Source of the DNA: Osmia lignaria lignaria
Taxonomy: Eukaryota > Arthropoda > Insecta > Hymenoptera > Megachilidae
Assembly: GCF_051020975.1 (NCBI RefSeq)
Contig: NW_027478167.1
Location: forward strand, 1,364,001 to 1,428,000
Length of the DNA stretch: 64,000 nucleotides
Direction: 5' to 3'
This document shows, piece after piece, positions 10,627 to 23,184 of this stretch (the first letter of the stretch is position 1; each line of letters opens with the position of its first letter). The position numbers and the translations under genes were made by a program. The notes beneath the pieces were generated by a model. The model was not told the DNA's origin. It searched no databases and saw nothing but the letters and a program-made list of their open reading frames with translations.

Positions 10627-12880
10627 ACATAAAAAGTAGGAAACATCATTCTCTACAAAAAAGGTCTCTTAACATTTTGCCATAGCTCGCTTCGTTTCCG
10701 AGATATTTGCAGATTTATCTCAAGGGAAGGGGCCTGACGGACATATTTCGAGATATTTCTTCTTCTTGTTGTTCTTCTTCTGCACAGCTAAGCTGGAAGT
10801 GGCATTTGCGGCTCGCACTAGTGCAGAGTTGTCTCAACGAAAGGGGCCACGGTGTTTCTGTATCTCTATTATGTTGGTGCGGCTTCGGAACTTTTAAATA
10901 TCTCGATATATCTCGAAAACTACGCTTCTGATCAAAAAATATCATAGAACGTGAATTGTAGGAAACATTATTCTCTACAAAAAAGGTCTCTTAACATTTT
11001 GCCATAGCTCGCTTCGTTTCCGAGATATGTGCAGATTCATCTCAAGGGAAGGGGCCAGACGGACATATTTCGAGATATTTCTTCTTCTTGTTGTTCTTCT
11101 TCTGCACAGCTAAGCTGGAAGTGGCATTTGCGGCTCGCACTAGTGCAGAGTTGTCTCAACGAAAGGGGCCACGGTGTTTCTGTATCTCTATTATGTTGGT
11201 GCGGCTTCGGAACTTTTAAATATCTCGATATATCTCGAAAACTACGCTTCTGATCAAAAAATATCATAGAACATAAATTGTAGGAAGCATAATTCTCTAC
11301 AAAAAAGGTCTCTTAACATTTTGCCATAGCTCGCTTCGTTTCCGAGATATTTGCAGATATATCTCAAGGGAAGGGGCCTGACGGACATATTTCGAGATAT
11401 TTCTTCTTCTTGTTGTTCTTCTTCTGCACAGCTGAGCTGGAAGTGGCATTTGCAGGTCGCAATAGTGCAGAGTTATCTCAAACAAAGGGGCCACGGTGTT
11501 TCTGTATCTCTATTATGTTGGTGCGGCTTCGGAACTTTTAAATATCTCGATATATCTCGAAAACTACGCTTCTGATCAAAAAATATCATAGAACGTAAAT
11601 TGTAGGAAACATTATTCTCTACAAAAAAGGTCTCTTAACATTTTGCCATAGCTCGCTTCGTTTCCGAGATATGTGCAGATTCATCTCAAGGGAAGGGGTC
11701 TGACGGACATATTTCGAGATATTTCTTCTTCTTGTTGTTCTTCTTCTGCACAGCTAAGCTCGAAGTGGCATTTGCAGCTCGCAATAGTGCAGAGTTATCT
11801 CAAAGAAAGAGGCCACGGTGTTTCTGTACCTCTATTATGTTGGTGCAGCTTCGGAACTTTTAAATATCTTGATATATCTCGAGAACTACGCATCTGATCA
11901 AAAAATATCATCGAAGATGAAAAGTAGGAAACATAATTCTCTACAAAAAAGGTCTCTTAACATTTTGCCACAGCTCGCTTCGTTTCCGAGATATTTGCAG
12001 ATTTATCTCAAGGGAAGGGGCCTGACGGACATATTTCGAGATATTTCTTCTTCTTGTTGTTCTTCTTCTGCACAGCTAAGCTGGAAGTGGCATTTGCGGC
12101 TCGCACTAGTGCAGAGTTATCTCAAAGAAAGGAGCCACGGTGTTTCTGTATCTCTATTATGTTGGTGCGGCTTCGGAACTTTTAAATATCTTGATATATC
12201 TCGAGAACTACGCATCTGATCAAAAAATATCATAGAACATAAAAAGTAGGAAACATAATTCTCTACAAAAAAGGTCTCTTAACATTTTGCCATAGCTCGC
12301 TTCGTTTCCGAGATATTTGCAGATTTATCTCAAGGGAAGGGGCCTGACGGACATATTTCGAGATATTTCTTCTTCTTGTTGTTCTTCTTCTGCACAGCTA
12401 AGCTGGAAGTGGCATTTGCGGCTCGCACTAGTGCAGAGTTGTCTCAACGAAAGGGGCCACGGTGTTTCTGTATCTCTATTATGTTGGTGCGGCTTCGGAA
12501 CTTTTAAATATCTCGATATATCTCGAAAACAACGCGTCTGATCAAAAAATATCATAGAACATAAATTGTAGGAAACATAATTCTCTACAAAAAAGGTCTC
12601 TTAACATTTTGCCGTAGCTCGCTTCGTTTCCGAGATATTTGCAGATTTATCTCAAGGGAAGGGGCCTGACGGACATATTTCCAGATATTTCTTCTTCTTG
12701 TTGTTCTTCTTCTGCACAGCTAAGCTGGAAGTGGCATTTGCAGCTCGCAATAGTGCAGAGTTATCTCAAAGAGAGGGGCCACGGTGTTTCTGCATCTCTA
12801 TTATGTTGGTGCGGCTTCGGAACTTTTAAATATCTTGATATATCTCGAGAACTACGCATCTGATCGAAAAATATCATAGA
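10627..12880. repeat. Further pass of the left HOR
   Basis: Units 10627 and 10949 are both of the AGTTGTCTCAACG type, 11271 is of the CTCAAACAAAGG type, 11593 of the ATGTGCAGATTC/TACCTC type, 11915 starts GCCACAGC, 12237 ends ACAACGCGTC and 12559 starts GCCGTAGC with TTCCAGATATTTC. This order repeats that of 1933-3542 with one unit doubled and one exchanged. Unit 10949 carries the ATGTGCAGATTC head and a GGGCCAGACGG change on an otherwise AGTTGTCTC body, so it is a hybrid. Confidence 0.8.
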
Positions 12881-15800
12881 ACATAAAAAGTAGGAAACTT
12901 AATTCTCTACAAAAGAGGTCTCTTAACATTTTGCCATAGCTCGCTTCGTTTCCGAGATATTTGCAGATTTATCTCAAGGGAAGGGGCCTGACGGACATAT
13001 TTCGAGATATTTCTTCTTTTTGTTGTTCTTCTTCTGCACAGCTAAGCTGGAAGTGGCATTTGCAGCTCGCAATAGTGCAGAGTTATCTCAACGAAAGGGG
13101 CCACGGTGTTTCTGTATCTCTATTATGTTGGTGCGGCTTCGGAACTTTTAAATATCTTGATATATCTCGAGAACTACGCATCCGATCAAAAAATATCATA
13201 CAACATAAAAAGTAGGAAACTTAATTCTCTACAAAAAAGGTCTCTCAACATTTTGCCATAGCTCGCTTCGTTTCCGAGATATTTGCAGATTTATCTCGAG
13301 GGAAGGGGCCTGACGGACATATTTCGAGATATTTATTCTTCTTGTTGTTCTTCTTCTGCACAGCTAAGCTGGAAGTGGCATTTGCAGCGCGCAATAGTGC
13401 AGAGTTATCTCAAAGAAAGGGGCCACGGTGTTTCTGTATCTCTATTATGTTGGTGCGGCTTCGGAACTTTTAAATATCTTGATATATCTCGAGAACTACG
13501 CATCTGATCCAAAAATATCATAGAACATAAAAAGTGGGAATCCTAATTTTCTACAAAAAAGTTCTCTTAACATTTTGCCGTAGCTCGCTTTGTTTCCGAG
13601 ATATTTGCAGATTTATCTCAAGGGAAGGGGCCTGACGGACATATTTCGAGATATTTCTTCTTTTTGTTGTTCTTCATCTGCACAGCTAAGCTGGAAGTGG
13701 CATTTGCAGCTCGCAATAGTGCAGAGTTATCTCAAAGAAAGGGGCCACGGTGTTTCTGTATCTCTATTATGTTGGTGCGGCTTCGGAACTTTTAAATATC
13801 TTGATATATCTCGAGAACTACGCATCTGATCGAAAAATATCATAGAACATAGAAAGTAGGAAACTTAATTCTCTACAAAAGAGGTCTCTTAACATTTTGC
13901 CATAGCTCGCTTCGTTTCCGAGATATTTGCAGATTTATCTCAAGGGAAGGGGCCTGACGGACATATTTCGAGATATTTCTTCTTTTTGTTGTTCTTCTTC
14001 TGCACAGCTAAGCTGGAAGTGGCATTTGCAGCTCGCAATAGTGCAGAGTTATCTCAAAAACAGGGGCCACGGTGTTTCTGTATCTCTATTATGTTGGTGC
14101 GGCTTCGGAACTTTTAAATATCTTGATATATCTCGAGAACTACGCATCCGATCAAAAAATATCATAGAACATGAAAAGTAGGAAACTTAATTCTCTACAA
14201 AAAAGGTCTCTCAACATTTTGCCATAGCTCTCTTCGTTTCCGAGATATTTGCAGATTTATCTCAAGGGAAGGGGCCTGACGGACATATTTCGAGATATTT
14301 CTTCTTCTTGTTGTTCTTCTTCTGCACAGCTAAGCTGGAAGTGGCATTTGCAGCCCGCAATAGTGCAGAGTTATCTCAAAGAAAGGGGCCACGGTGTTTC
14401 TGTATCTCTATTATGTTGGTGCGGCTTCGGAACTTTTAAATATCTTGATATATCTCGAGAACTACGCATCTGATCAGAAAATATCATAGAACATAAAAAG
14501 TAGGAAACTTAATTCTCTACAAAAAAGGTCTCTTAACATTTTGCCATAGCTCGCTTCGTTTCCGAGATATTTGCAAATTTATCTCAAGGGAAGGGGCCTA
14601 ACGGACATATTTCGAGATATTTCTTCTTCTTGTTGTTCTTCTTCTGCACAGCTAAACTGGAAGTGGCATTTCCAGCTCGCAATAGTGCTGAGTTATCTCA
14701 AAGAAAGGGGCCACGGTGTTTCTGTATCTCTATTATGTTGGTGCGGCTTCGGAACTTTTAAATATCTCGATTTATCTCGAAAACTACGCTTCTGATCAAA
14801 AAATATCATAGAACATAAATTGTAGGAAACATAATTCTCGACAAAAAAGGTCTCTTAACATTTTGCCATAGCTCGCTTCGTTTCCGAGATATTTGCAGAT
14901 TTATCTCAAGGGAAGGGGCCTGACGGACATATTTCGAGATATTTCTTCTTCTTGTTGTTCTTCTTCTGCACAGCTGAGCTGGAAGTGGCATTTGCAGGTC
15001 GCAATAGTGCAGAGTTATCTCAAAGAAAGGGGCCACGGTGTTTCTGTATCTCTATTATGTTGGTGCGGCTTCGGAACTTTTAAATATCTCGATATATCTC
15101 GAAAACTACGCTTCTGATCAAAAAATATCATAGAACGTAAATTGTAGGAAACATTATTCTCTACAAAAAAGGTCTCTTAACATTTTGCCATAGCTCGCTT
15201 CGTTTCCGAGATATGTGCAGATTCATCTCAAGGGAAGGGGTCTGACGGACATATTTCGAGATATTTCTTCTTCTTGTTGTTCTTCTTCTGCACAGCTAAG
15301 CTCGAAGTGGCATTTGCAGCTCGCAATAGTGCAGAGTTATCTCAAAGAAAGAGGCCACGGTGTTTCTGTACCTCTATTATGTTGGTGCAGCTTCGGAACT
15401 TTTAAATATCTTGATATATCTCGAGAACTACGCATCTGATCAAAAAATATCATCGAACATAAAAAGTGGGAAACATAATTCTCTACAAAAAAGGTCTCTT
15501 AACATTTTGCCATAGCTCGCTTCTTTTCCGAGATATTTGCAGATTTATCTCAAGGGAAGTGGCCTGACGGACATATTTCGAGATATTCCTTCTTCTTGTT
15601 GTTCTTCTTCTGCACAGCTAAACTGGAAGTGGCATTTCCAGCTCGCAATCGTGCAGAGTTATCTCAAAGAAAGGGGCCACGGTGTTTCTGTATCTCTATT
15701 ATGTTGGTGCGGCTTCGGAACTTTTAAATATCTTGATATATCTCGAGAACTACGCATCTGATCGAAAAATATCATAGAACATAAAAAGTAGGAAACTTAA

Positions 15801-17710
15801 TTCTCTACAAAAGAGGTCTCTTAACATTTTGCCATAGCTCGCTTCGTTTCCGAGATATTTGCAGATTTATCTCAAGGGAAGGGGCCTGACGGACATATTT
15901 CGAGATATTTCTTCTTTTTGTTGTTCTTCTTCTGCACAGCTAAGCTGGAAGTGGCATTTGCAGCTCGCAATAGTGCAGAGTTATCTCAAAAACAGGGGCC
16001 ACGGTGTTTCTGTATCTCTATTATGTTGGTGCGGCTTCGGAACTTTTAAATATCTTGATATATCTCGAGAACTACGCATCCGATCAAAAAATATCATAGA
16101 ACATAAAAAGTAGGAAACTTAATTCTCTACAAAAAAGGTCTCTTAACATTTTGCCATAGCTCGCTTCGTTTCCGAGATATTTGCAGATTTATCTCGAGGG
16201 AAGGGGCCTGACGGACATATTTCGAGATATTTCTTCTTCTTGTTGTTCTTCCTCTGCACAGCTAAGCTGGAAGCGGCATTTGCGGCTCGCACTAGTGCAG
16301 AGTTATCTCAAAGAAAGGGGCCACGGTGTTTCTGTATCTCTATTATGTTGGTGCGGCTTCGGATCTTTTAAATATCTCGATATATCTCGAAAACTACGCT
16401 TCTGATCAAAAAATATCATAGAACATAAATTGTAGGAAACATAATTCTCTACAAAAAAGGTCTCTTAACATTTTGCCATAGCTCGCTTCGTTTCCGAGAT
16501 ATTTGCAGATATATCTCAAGGGAAGGGGCCTGACGGACATATTTCGAGATATTTCTTCTTCTTGTTGTTCTTCTTCTGCACAGCTAAGCTGGAAGTGGCA
16601 TTTACAGCTCGCAATAGTGCAGAGTTATCTCAAAGAAAGGGGCCACGGTGTTTCTGTATCTCTATTATGTTGGTGCGGCTTCGGAACTTTTAAATATCTT
16701 GATATATCTCGAGAACTACGCATCTGATCAAAAAATATCATAGAACATGAAAAGTAGGAAACTTAATTCTCTACAAAAAAGGTCTCTTAACATTTTGCCA
16801 TAGCTCTCTTCGTTTCCGAGATATTTGCAGATTTATCTCAAGGGAAGGGGCCTGACGGACATATTTCGAGATATTTCTTCTTCTTGTTGTTCTTCTTCTG
16901 CACAGCTAAGCTGGAAGTGGCATTTGCAGCCCGCAATAGTGCAGAGTTATCTCAAAGAAAGGGGCCACGGTGTTTCTGTATCTCTATTATGTTGGTGCGG
17001 CTTCGGAACTTTTAAATATCTTGATATATCTCGAGAACTACGCATCTGATCAGAAAATATCATAGAACATAAAAAGTAGGAAACTTAATTCTCTACAAAA
17101 AAGGTCTCTTAACATTTTGCCATAGCTCGCTTCGTTTCCGAGATATTTGCAGATTTATCTCAAGGGAAGGGGCCTAACGGACATATTTCGAGATATTTCT
17201 TCTTCTTGTTGTTCTTCTTCTGCACAGCTAAACTGGAAGTGGCATTTCCAGCTCGCAATAGTGCTGAGTTATCTCAAAGAAAGGGGCCACGGTGTTTCTG
17301 TATCTCTATTATGTTGGTGCGGCTTCGGAACTTTTAAATATCTCGATTTATCTCGAAAACTACGCTTCTGATCAAAAAATATCATAGAACATAAATTGTA
17401 GGAAACATAATTCTCGACAAAAAAGGTCTCTTAACATTTTGCCATAGCTCGCTTCGTTTCCGAGATATTTGCAGATTTATCTCAAGGGAAGGGGCCTGAC
17501 GGACATATTTCGAGATATTTCTTCTTCTTGTTATTCTTCTTCTGCACAGCTAAGCTGGAAGTGGCATTTGCGGCTCGCACTAGTGCAGAGCTATCTCAAC
17601 GAAAGGGGCCACGGTGCTTCTGTATCTCTATTATGTTGGTGCGGCTTCGGAACTTTTAAATATCTCGATATATCTCGAAAACTACGCTTCTGATCAAAAA
17701 ATATCATAGA
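12881..17710. repeat. Mixed monomer region with 6- and 8-monomer echoes
   Basis: Units here are more individually varied. TTTCTTCTTTTTGTTG marks units 12881, 13525, 13847 and 15779. Units 13847 and 15779 share CTCAAAAACAGGGG and lie 1932 bp (6 monomers) apart. Units 14169-14812 and 16745-17388 form an 8-monomer (2576-bp) echo sharing GCAGCCCGCAATAG, GATCAGAAAATATC, GGGCCTAACGG, GTGCTGAGTT, CGATTTATCTCG and, just beyond, TTCTCGACAAAA (14837 and 17413). Unit 17389 is again of the left-HOR type seen at 645 and 6119. Confidence 0.8.
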
Positions 17711-19320
17711 ACATAAATTGTGGGAAGCATAATTCTCTACAAAAAAGGTCTCTTAACATTTTGCCATAGCTCGCTTCGTTTCCGAGATATTTGCAGAATT
17801 ATCTCAAGGGAAGGGGCCTGACGGACATATTTCGAGATATTTCTTCTTCTTGTTGTTCTTCTTCTGCACAGCTAAGCTGGAAGTGGCATTTCCAGCTCGC
17901 AATAGTGCAGAGTTATCTCAAAGAGAGGGGCCACGGTGTTTCTGTATCTCTATTATGTTGGTGCGGCTTCGGAACTTTTAAATATCTTGATATATCTCGA
18001 GAACTACACATCTGATCAAAAAATATCATAGAAGATAAAAAGTAGGAAACTTAATTCTCTACAAAAAAGGTCTCTTAACATTTTGCCATAGCTCGCTTCG
18101 TTTCCGAGATATTTGCAGATTTATCTCAAGGGAAGGGGCCTGACGGACATATTTCGAGATATTTCTTCTTCTTGTTGTTCTTCTTCTGCACAGCTAAGCT
18201 GGAAGTGGCATTTGCGGCTCGCACTAGTGCAGAGTTATCTCAAAGAAAGGGGCCACGGTGTTTCTGTATCCCTATTATGTTGGTGCGGCTTCGGAACTTT
18301 TAAATATCTCGATATATCTCGAAAACTACGCTTCGGATCAAAAAATATCATAGAACATAAATAGTAGGAAACATAATTCTCTACAAAAAACGTCTCTTAA
18401 CATTTTGCCATAGCTCGCTTCGTTTCCGAGATATGTGCAGATTTATCTCAAGGGAAGGGGCCTGACGGACATATTTCGAGATATTTCTTCTTCTTGTTGT
18501 TCTTCTTCTGCACAGCTAAGCTGGAAGTGGCATTTGCGGCTCGCACTAGTGCAGAGTTATCTCAACGAAAGGGGCCACGGTGTTTCTGTATCTCTATTAT
18601 GTTGGTGCGGCTTCGGAACTTTTAAATATCTCGATATATCTCGAAAACTACGCTTCTGATCAAAAAATATCATAGAACATAAATTGTAGGAAACATAATT
18701 CTCTACAAAAAAGGTCTCTCAACATTTTGCCATAGCTCGCTTCGTTTCCGAGATATTTGCAGATTTATCTCAAGAGAAGGGGCCTGACGGACATATTTCG
18801 AGATATTTCTTCTTCTTGTTGTTCTTCTTCTGCACAGCTAAGCTGGAAGTGGCATTTGCGGCTCGCACTAGTGCAGAGTTATCTCAAAGAAAGGGGCCAC
18901 GGTGTTTCTGTATCCCTATTATGTTGGTGCGGCTTCGGAACTTTTAAATATCTCGATATATCTCGAAAACTACGGTTCTGATCAAAAAATATCATAGAAC
19001 ATAAAAAGTAGGAAACTTAATTCTCTACAAAAAAGGTCTCTTAACATTTTGCCATAGCTCGCTTGGTTTCCGAGATATTTGCAGATTTCTCTCAAGGGAA
19101 GGGGCCTGACGGTCATATTTCGAGATATTTCTTCTTCTTGTTGTTCTTCTTCTGCACAGCTAAGCTGGAAGTGGCATTTGCGGCTCGCACTAGTGCAGAG
19201 TTATCTCAAAGAAAGGGGCCACGGTGTTTCTGTATCTCTATTATGTTGGTGCGGCTTCGGAACTTTTAAATATCTCGATATATCTCGAAAACTACGCTTC
19301 TGATCAAAAAATATCATAGA
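17711..19320. repeat. Five-monomer module of the central block, first occurrence
   Basis: Unit 17711 has TTGCAGAATTATC and TACACATCTG. Unit 18033 has GTATCCCTATT and TTCGGATC. Unit 18355 has AAAAAACGTCTC and ATGTGCAGATTTATC. Unit 18677 has CTCTCAACATT, CTCAAGAGAAGG and TACGGTTCTG. Unit 18999 has GCTTGGTTTCC and GACGGTCATATT. The first four recur in this order at 20609, 21897, 25761 and, in part, 28337. Confidence 0.88.
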
Positions 19321-20286
19321 ACATAAATTGTGGGAAGCATAATTCTCTACAAAAAAGGTCTCTTAACATTTTGCCATAGCTCGCTTCGTTTCCGAGATAT
19401 TTGCAGATATATCTCAAGGGAAGGGGCCTGACGGACATATTTCGAGATATTCCTTCTTCTTGTTGTTCTTCTTCTGCACAGCTAAACTGGAAGTGGCATT
19501 TCCAGCTCGCAATCGTGCAGAGTTATCTCAAAGAAAGGGGCCACGGTGTTTCTGTATCTCTATTATGTTGGTGCGGCTTCGGAACTTTTAAATATCTTGA
19601 TATATCTCGAGAACTACGCCTCTGATCGAAAAATATCATAGAACATAAAAAGTAGGAAACTTAATTCTCTACAAAAAAGGTCTCTTAGCATTTTGCCATA
19701 GCTCGCTTCGTTTCCGAGATATTTGCAGATTTATCTCAAGGGAAGGGGCCTGACGGACATATTTCGAGATATCTCTTCTTCTTGTTGTTCTTCTTCTGCA
19801 CAGCTAAGCTGGAAGTGGCATTTGCGGCTCGCACTAGTGCAGAGTTATCTCAAAGAAAGGAGCCACGGTGTTTCTGTATCTCTATTATGTTGGTGCGGCT
19901 TCGGAACTTTTAAATATCTTGATATATCTCGAGAACTACGCATCTGATCAAAAAATATCATAGAACATAAAAAGTAGGAAACATAATTCTCTACAAAAAA
20001 GGTCTCTTAACATTTTGCCATAGCTCGCTTCGTTTCCGAGATATTTGCAGATTTATCTCAAGGGAAGGGGCCTGACGGACATATTTCGAGATATTTCTTC
20101 TTCTTGTTGTTCTTCTTCTGCACAGCTAAGCTGGAAGTGGCATTTGCGGCTCGCACTAGTGCAGAGTTGTCTCAACGAAAGGGGCCACGGTGTTTCTGTA
20201 TATCTATTATGTTGGTGCGGCTTCGGAACTTTTAAATATCTCGATATATCTCGAAAACTACGCTTCTGATCAAAAAATATCATAGA
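19321..20286. repeat. Three left-type monomers embedded in the central block
   Basis: Unit 19321 has the ATTCCTTC/CAATCGTGC body known from 1611 and 15457. Unit 19643 carries AAAGGAGCCACGG, as does 11915. Unit 19965 carries AGTTGTCTCAACG, as do 10627 and 12237. Two left-type neighbours therefore appear in the same order 7 to 8 kb away, inside a region otherwise made of the central module. Confidence 0.75.
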
Positions 20287-21896
20287 AGATAAAAAGTAGG
20301 AAACTTAATTCTCTACAAAAAAGGTCTCTTAACATTTCGCCATAGCTCGCTTCGTTTCCGAGATATTTGCAGATTTATCTCAAGGGAAGGGGCCTGTCGG
20401 ACATATTTCGAGATATTTCTTCTTCTTGTTGTTCTTCTTCTGCACAGCTAAGCTGGAAGTGGCGATTGCGGCTCGCACTAGTGCAGAGTTATCTCAAAGA
20501 AAGGGGCCACGGTGTTTCTGTATCTCTATTATGTTGGTGCGGCTTCGGAACTTTTAAATATCTCGATATATCTCGAAAACTACGCTTCTCATCAAAAAAT
20601 GTCATAGAACATAAATTGTAGGAAACATAATTCTCTACAAAAAAGGTCTCTTAACATTTTGCCATAGCTCGCTTCGTTTCCGAGATATTTGCAGAATTAT
20701 CTCAAGGGAAGGGGCCTGACGGACATATTTCGAGATATTTCTTCTTCTTGTTGTTCTTCTTCTGCACAGCTAAGCTGGAAGTGGCATTTCCAGCTCGCAA
20801 TAGTGCAGAGTTATCTCAAAGAGAGGGGCCACGGTGTTTCTGTATCTCTATTATGTTGGTGCGGCTTCGGAACTTTTAAATATCTTGATATATCTCGAGA
20901 ACTACACATCTGATCAAAAAATATCATAGAAGATAAAAAGTAGGAAACTTAATTCTCTACAAAAAAGGTCTCTTAACATTTTGCCATAGCTCGCTTCGTT
21001 TCCGAGATATTTGCAGATTTATCTCAAGGGAAGGGGCCTGACGGACATATTTCGAGATATTTCTTCTTCTTGTTGTTCTTCTTCTGCACAGCTAAGCTGG
21101 AAGTGGCATTTGCGGCTCGCACTAGTGCAGAGTTATCTCAAAGAAAGGGGCCACGGTGTTTCTGTATCCCTATTATGTTGGTGCGGCTTCGGAACTTTTA
21201 AATATCTCGATATATCTCGAAAACTACGCTTCGGATCAAAAAATATCATAGAACATAAATAGTAGGAAACATAATTCTCTACAAAAAACGTCTCTTAACA
21301 TTTTGCCATAGCTCGCTTCGTTTCCGAGATATGTGCAGATTTATCTCAAGGGAAGGGGCCTGACGGACATATTTCGAGATATTTCTTCTTCTTGTTGTTC
21401 TTCTTCTGCACAGCTAAGCTGGAAGTGGCATTTGCGGCTCGCACTAGTGCAGAGTTATCTCAACGAAAGGGGCCACGGTGTTTCTGTATCTCTATTATGT
21501 TGGTGCGGCTTCGGAACTTTTAAATATCTCGATATATCTCGAAAACTACGCTTCTGATCAAAAAATATCATAGAACATAAATTGTAGGAAACATAATTCT
21601 CTACAAAAAAGGTCTCTCAACATTTTGCCATAGCTCGCTTCGTTTCCGAGATATTTGCAGATTTATCTCAAGAGAAGGGGCCTGACGGACATATTTCGAG
21701 ATATTTCTTCTTCTTGTTGTTCTTCTTCTGCACAGCTAAGCTGGAAGTGGCATTTGCGGCTCGCACTAGTGCAGAGTTATCTCAAAGAAAGGGGCCACGG
21801 TGTTTCTGTATCCCTATTATGTTGGTGCGGCTTCGGAACTTTTAAATATCTCGATATATCTCGAAAACTACGGTTCTGATCAAAAAATATCATAGA
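20287..21896. repeat. Central module, second occurrence
   Basis: A leader unit (20287; TTTCGCCATAGC, GGCCTGTCGGAC, GTGGCGATTGCGG, GCTTCTCATC) is followed by the four-unit module with TTGCAGAATTATC, TTCGGATC, AAAAAACGTCTC and TACGGTTCTG markers. The four units match 17711-18998 at a 9-monomer (2898-bp) offset. The same leader plus module recurs at 25439, a 16-monomer (5152-bp) offset. Confidence 0.88.
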
Positions 21897-23184
21897 ACAT
21901 AAAAAGTAGGAAACTTAATTCTCTACAAAAAAGGTCTCTTAACATTTTGCCATAGCTCGCTTGGTTTCCGAGATATTTGCAGATTTATCTCAAGGGAAGG
22001 GGCCTGACGGTCATATTTCGAGATATTTCTTCTTCTTGTTGTTCTTCTTCTGCACAGCTAAGCTGGAAGTGGCATTTCCAGCTCGCAATAGTGCAGAGTT
22101 ATCTCAAAGAGAGGGGCCACGGTGTTTCTGTATCTCTATTATGTTGGTGCGGCTTCGGAACTTTTAAATATCTTGATATATCTCGAGAACTACACATCTG
22201 ATCAAAAAATATCATAGAAGATAAAAAGTAGGAAACTTAATTCTCTACAAAAAAGGTCTCTTAACATTTTGCCATAGCTCGCTTCGTTTCCGAGATATTT
22301 GCAGATTTATCTCAAGGGAAGGGGCCTGACGGACATATTTCGAGATATTTCTTCTTCTTGTTGTTCTTCTTCTGCACAGCTAAGCTGGAAGTGGCATTTG
22401 CGGCTCGCACTAGTGCAGAGTTATCTCAAAGAAAGGGGCCACGGTGTTTCTGTATCCCTATTATGTTGGTGCGGCTTCGGAACTTTTAAATATCTCGATA
22501 TATCTCGAAAACTACGCTTCGGATCAAAAAATATCATAGAACATAAATAGTAGGAAACATAATTCTCTACAAAAAACGTCTCTTAACATTTTGCCATAGC
22601 TCGCTTCGTTTCCGAGATATGTGCAGATTTATCTCAAGGGAAGGGGCCTGACGGACATATTTCGAGATATTTCTTCTTCTTGTTGTTCTTCTTCTGCACA
22701 GCTAAGCTGGAAGTGGCATTTGCGGCTCGCACTAGTGCAGAGTTATCTCAACGAAAGGGGCCACGGTGTTTCTGTATCTCTATTATGTTGGTGCGGCTTC
22801 GGAACTTTTAAATATCTCGATATATCTCGAAAACTACGCTTCTGATCAAAAAATATCATAGAACATAAATTGTAGGAAACATAATTCTCTACAAAAAAGG
22901 TCTCTCAACATTTTGCCATAGCTCGCTTCGTTTCCGAGATATTTGCAGATTTATCTCAAGAGAAGGGGCCTGACGGACATATTTCGAGATATTTCTTCTT
23001 CTTGTTGTTCTTCTTCTGCACAGCTAAGCTGGAAGTGGCATTTGCGGCTCGCACTAGTGCAGAGTTATCTCAAAGAAAGGGGCCACGGTGTTTCTGTATC
23101 CCTATTATGTTGGTGCGGCTTCGGAACTTTTAAATATCTCGATATATCTCGAAAACTACGGTTCTGATCAAAAAATATCATAGA
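21897..23184. repeat. Central module, third occurrence in direct tandem (1288-bp period)
   Basis: This four-unit block directly follows the second occurrence, giving a 4 x 322 = 1288-bp tandem. Its first unit is a hybrid: the head is that of the GCTTGGTTTCC/GACGGTCATATT unit, the rest (CATTTCCAGCTCGC, AAAGAGAGGGG, TACACATCTG) that of the TTGCAGAATTATC unit. The exchange lies between about 22015 and 22078. The following three units are the normal module members. Confidence 0.88.
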
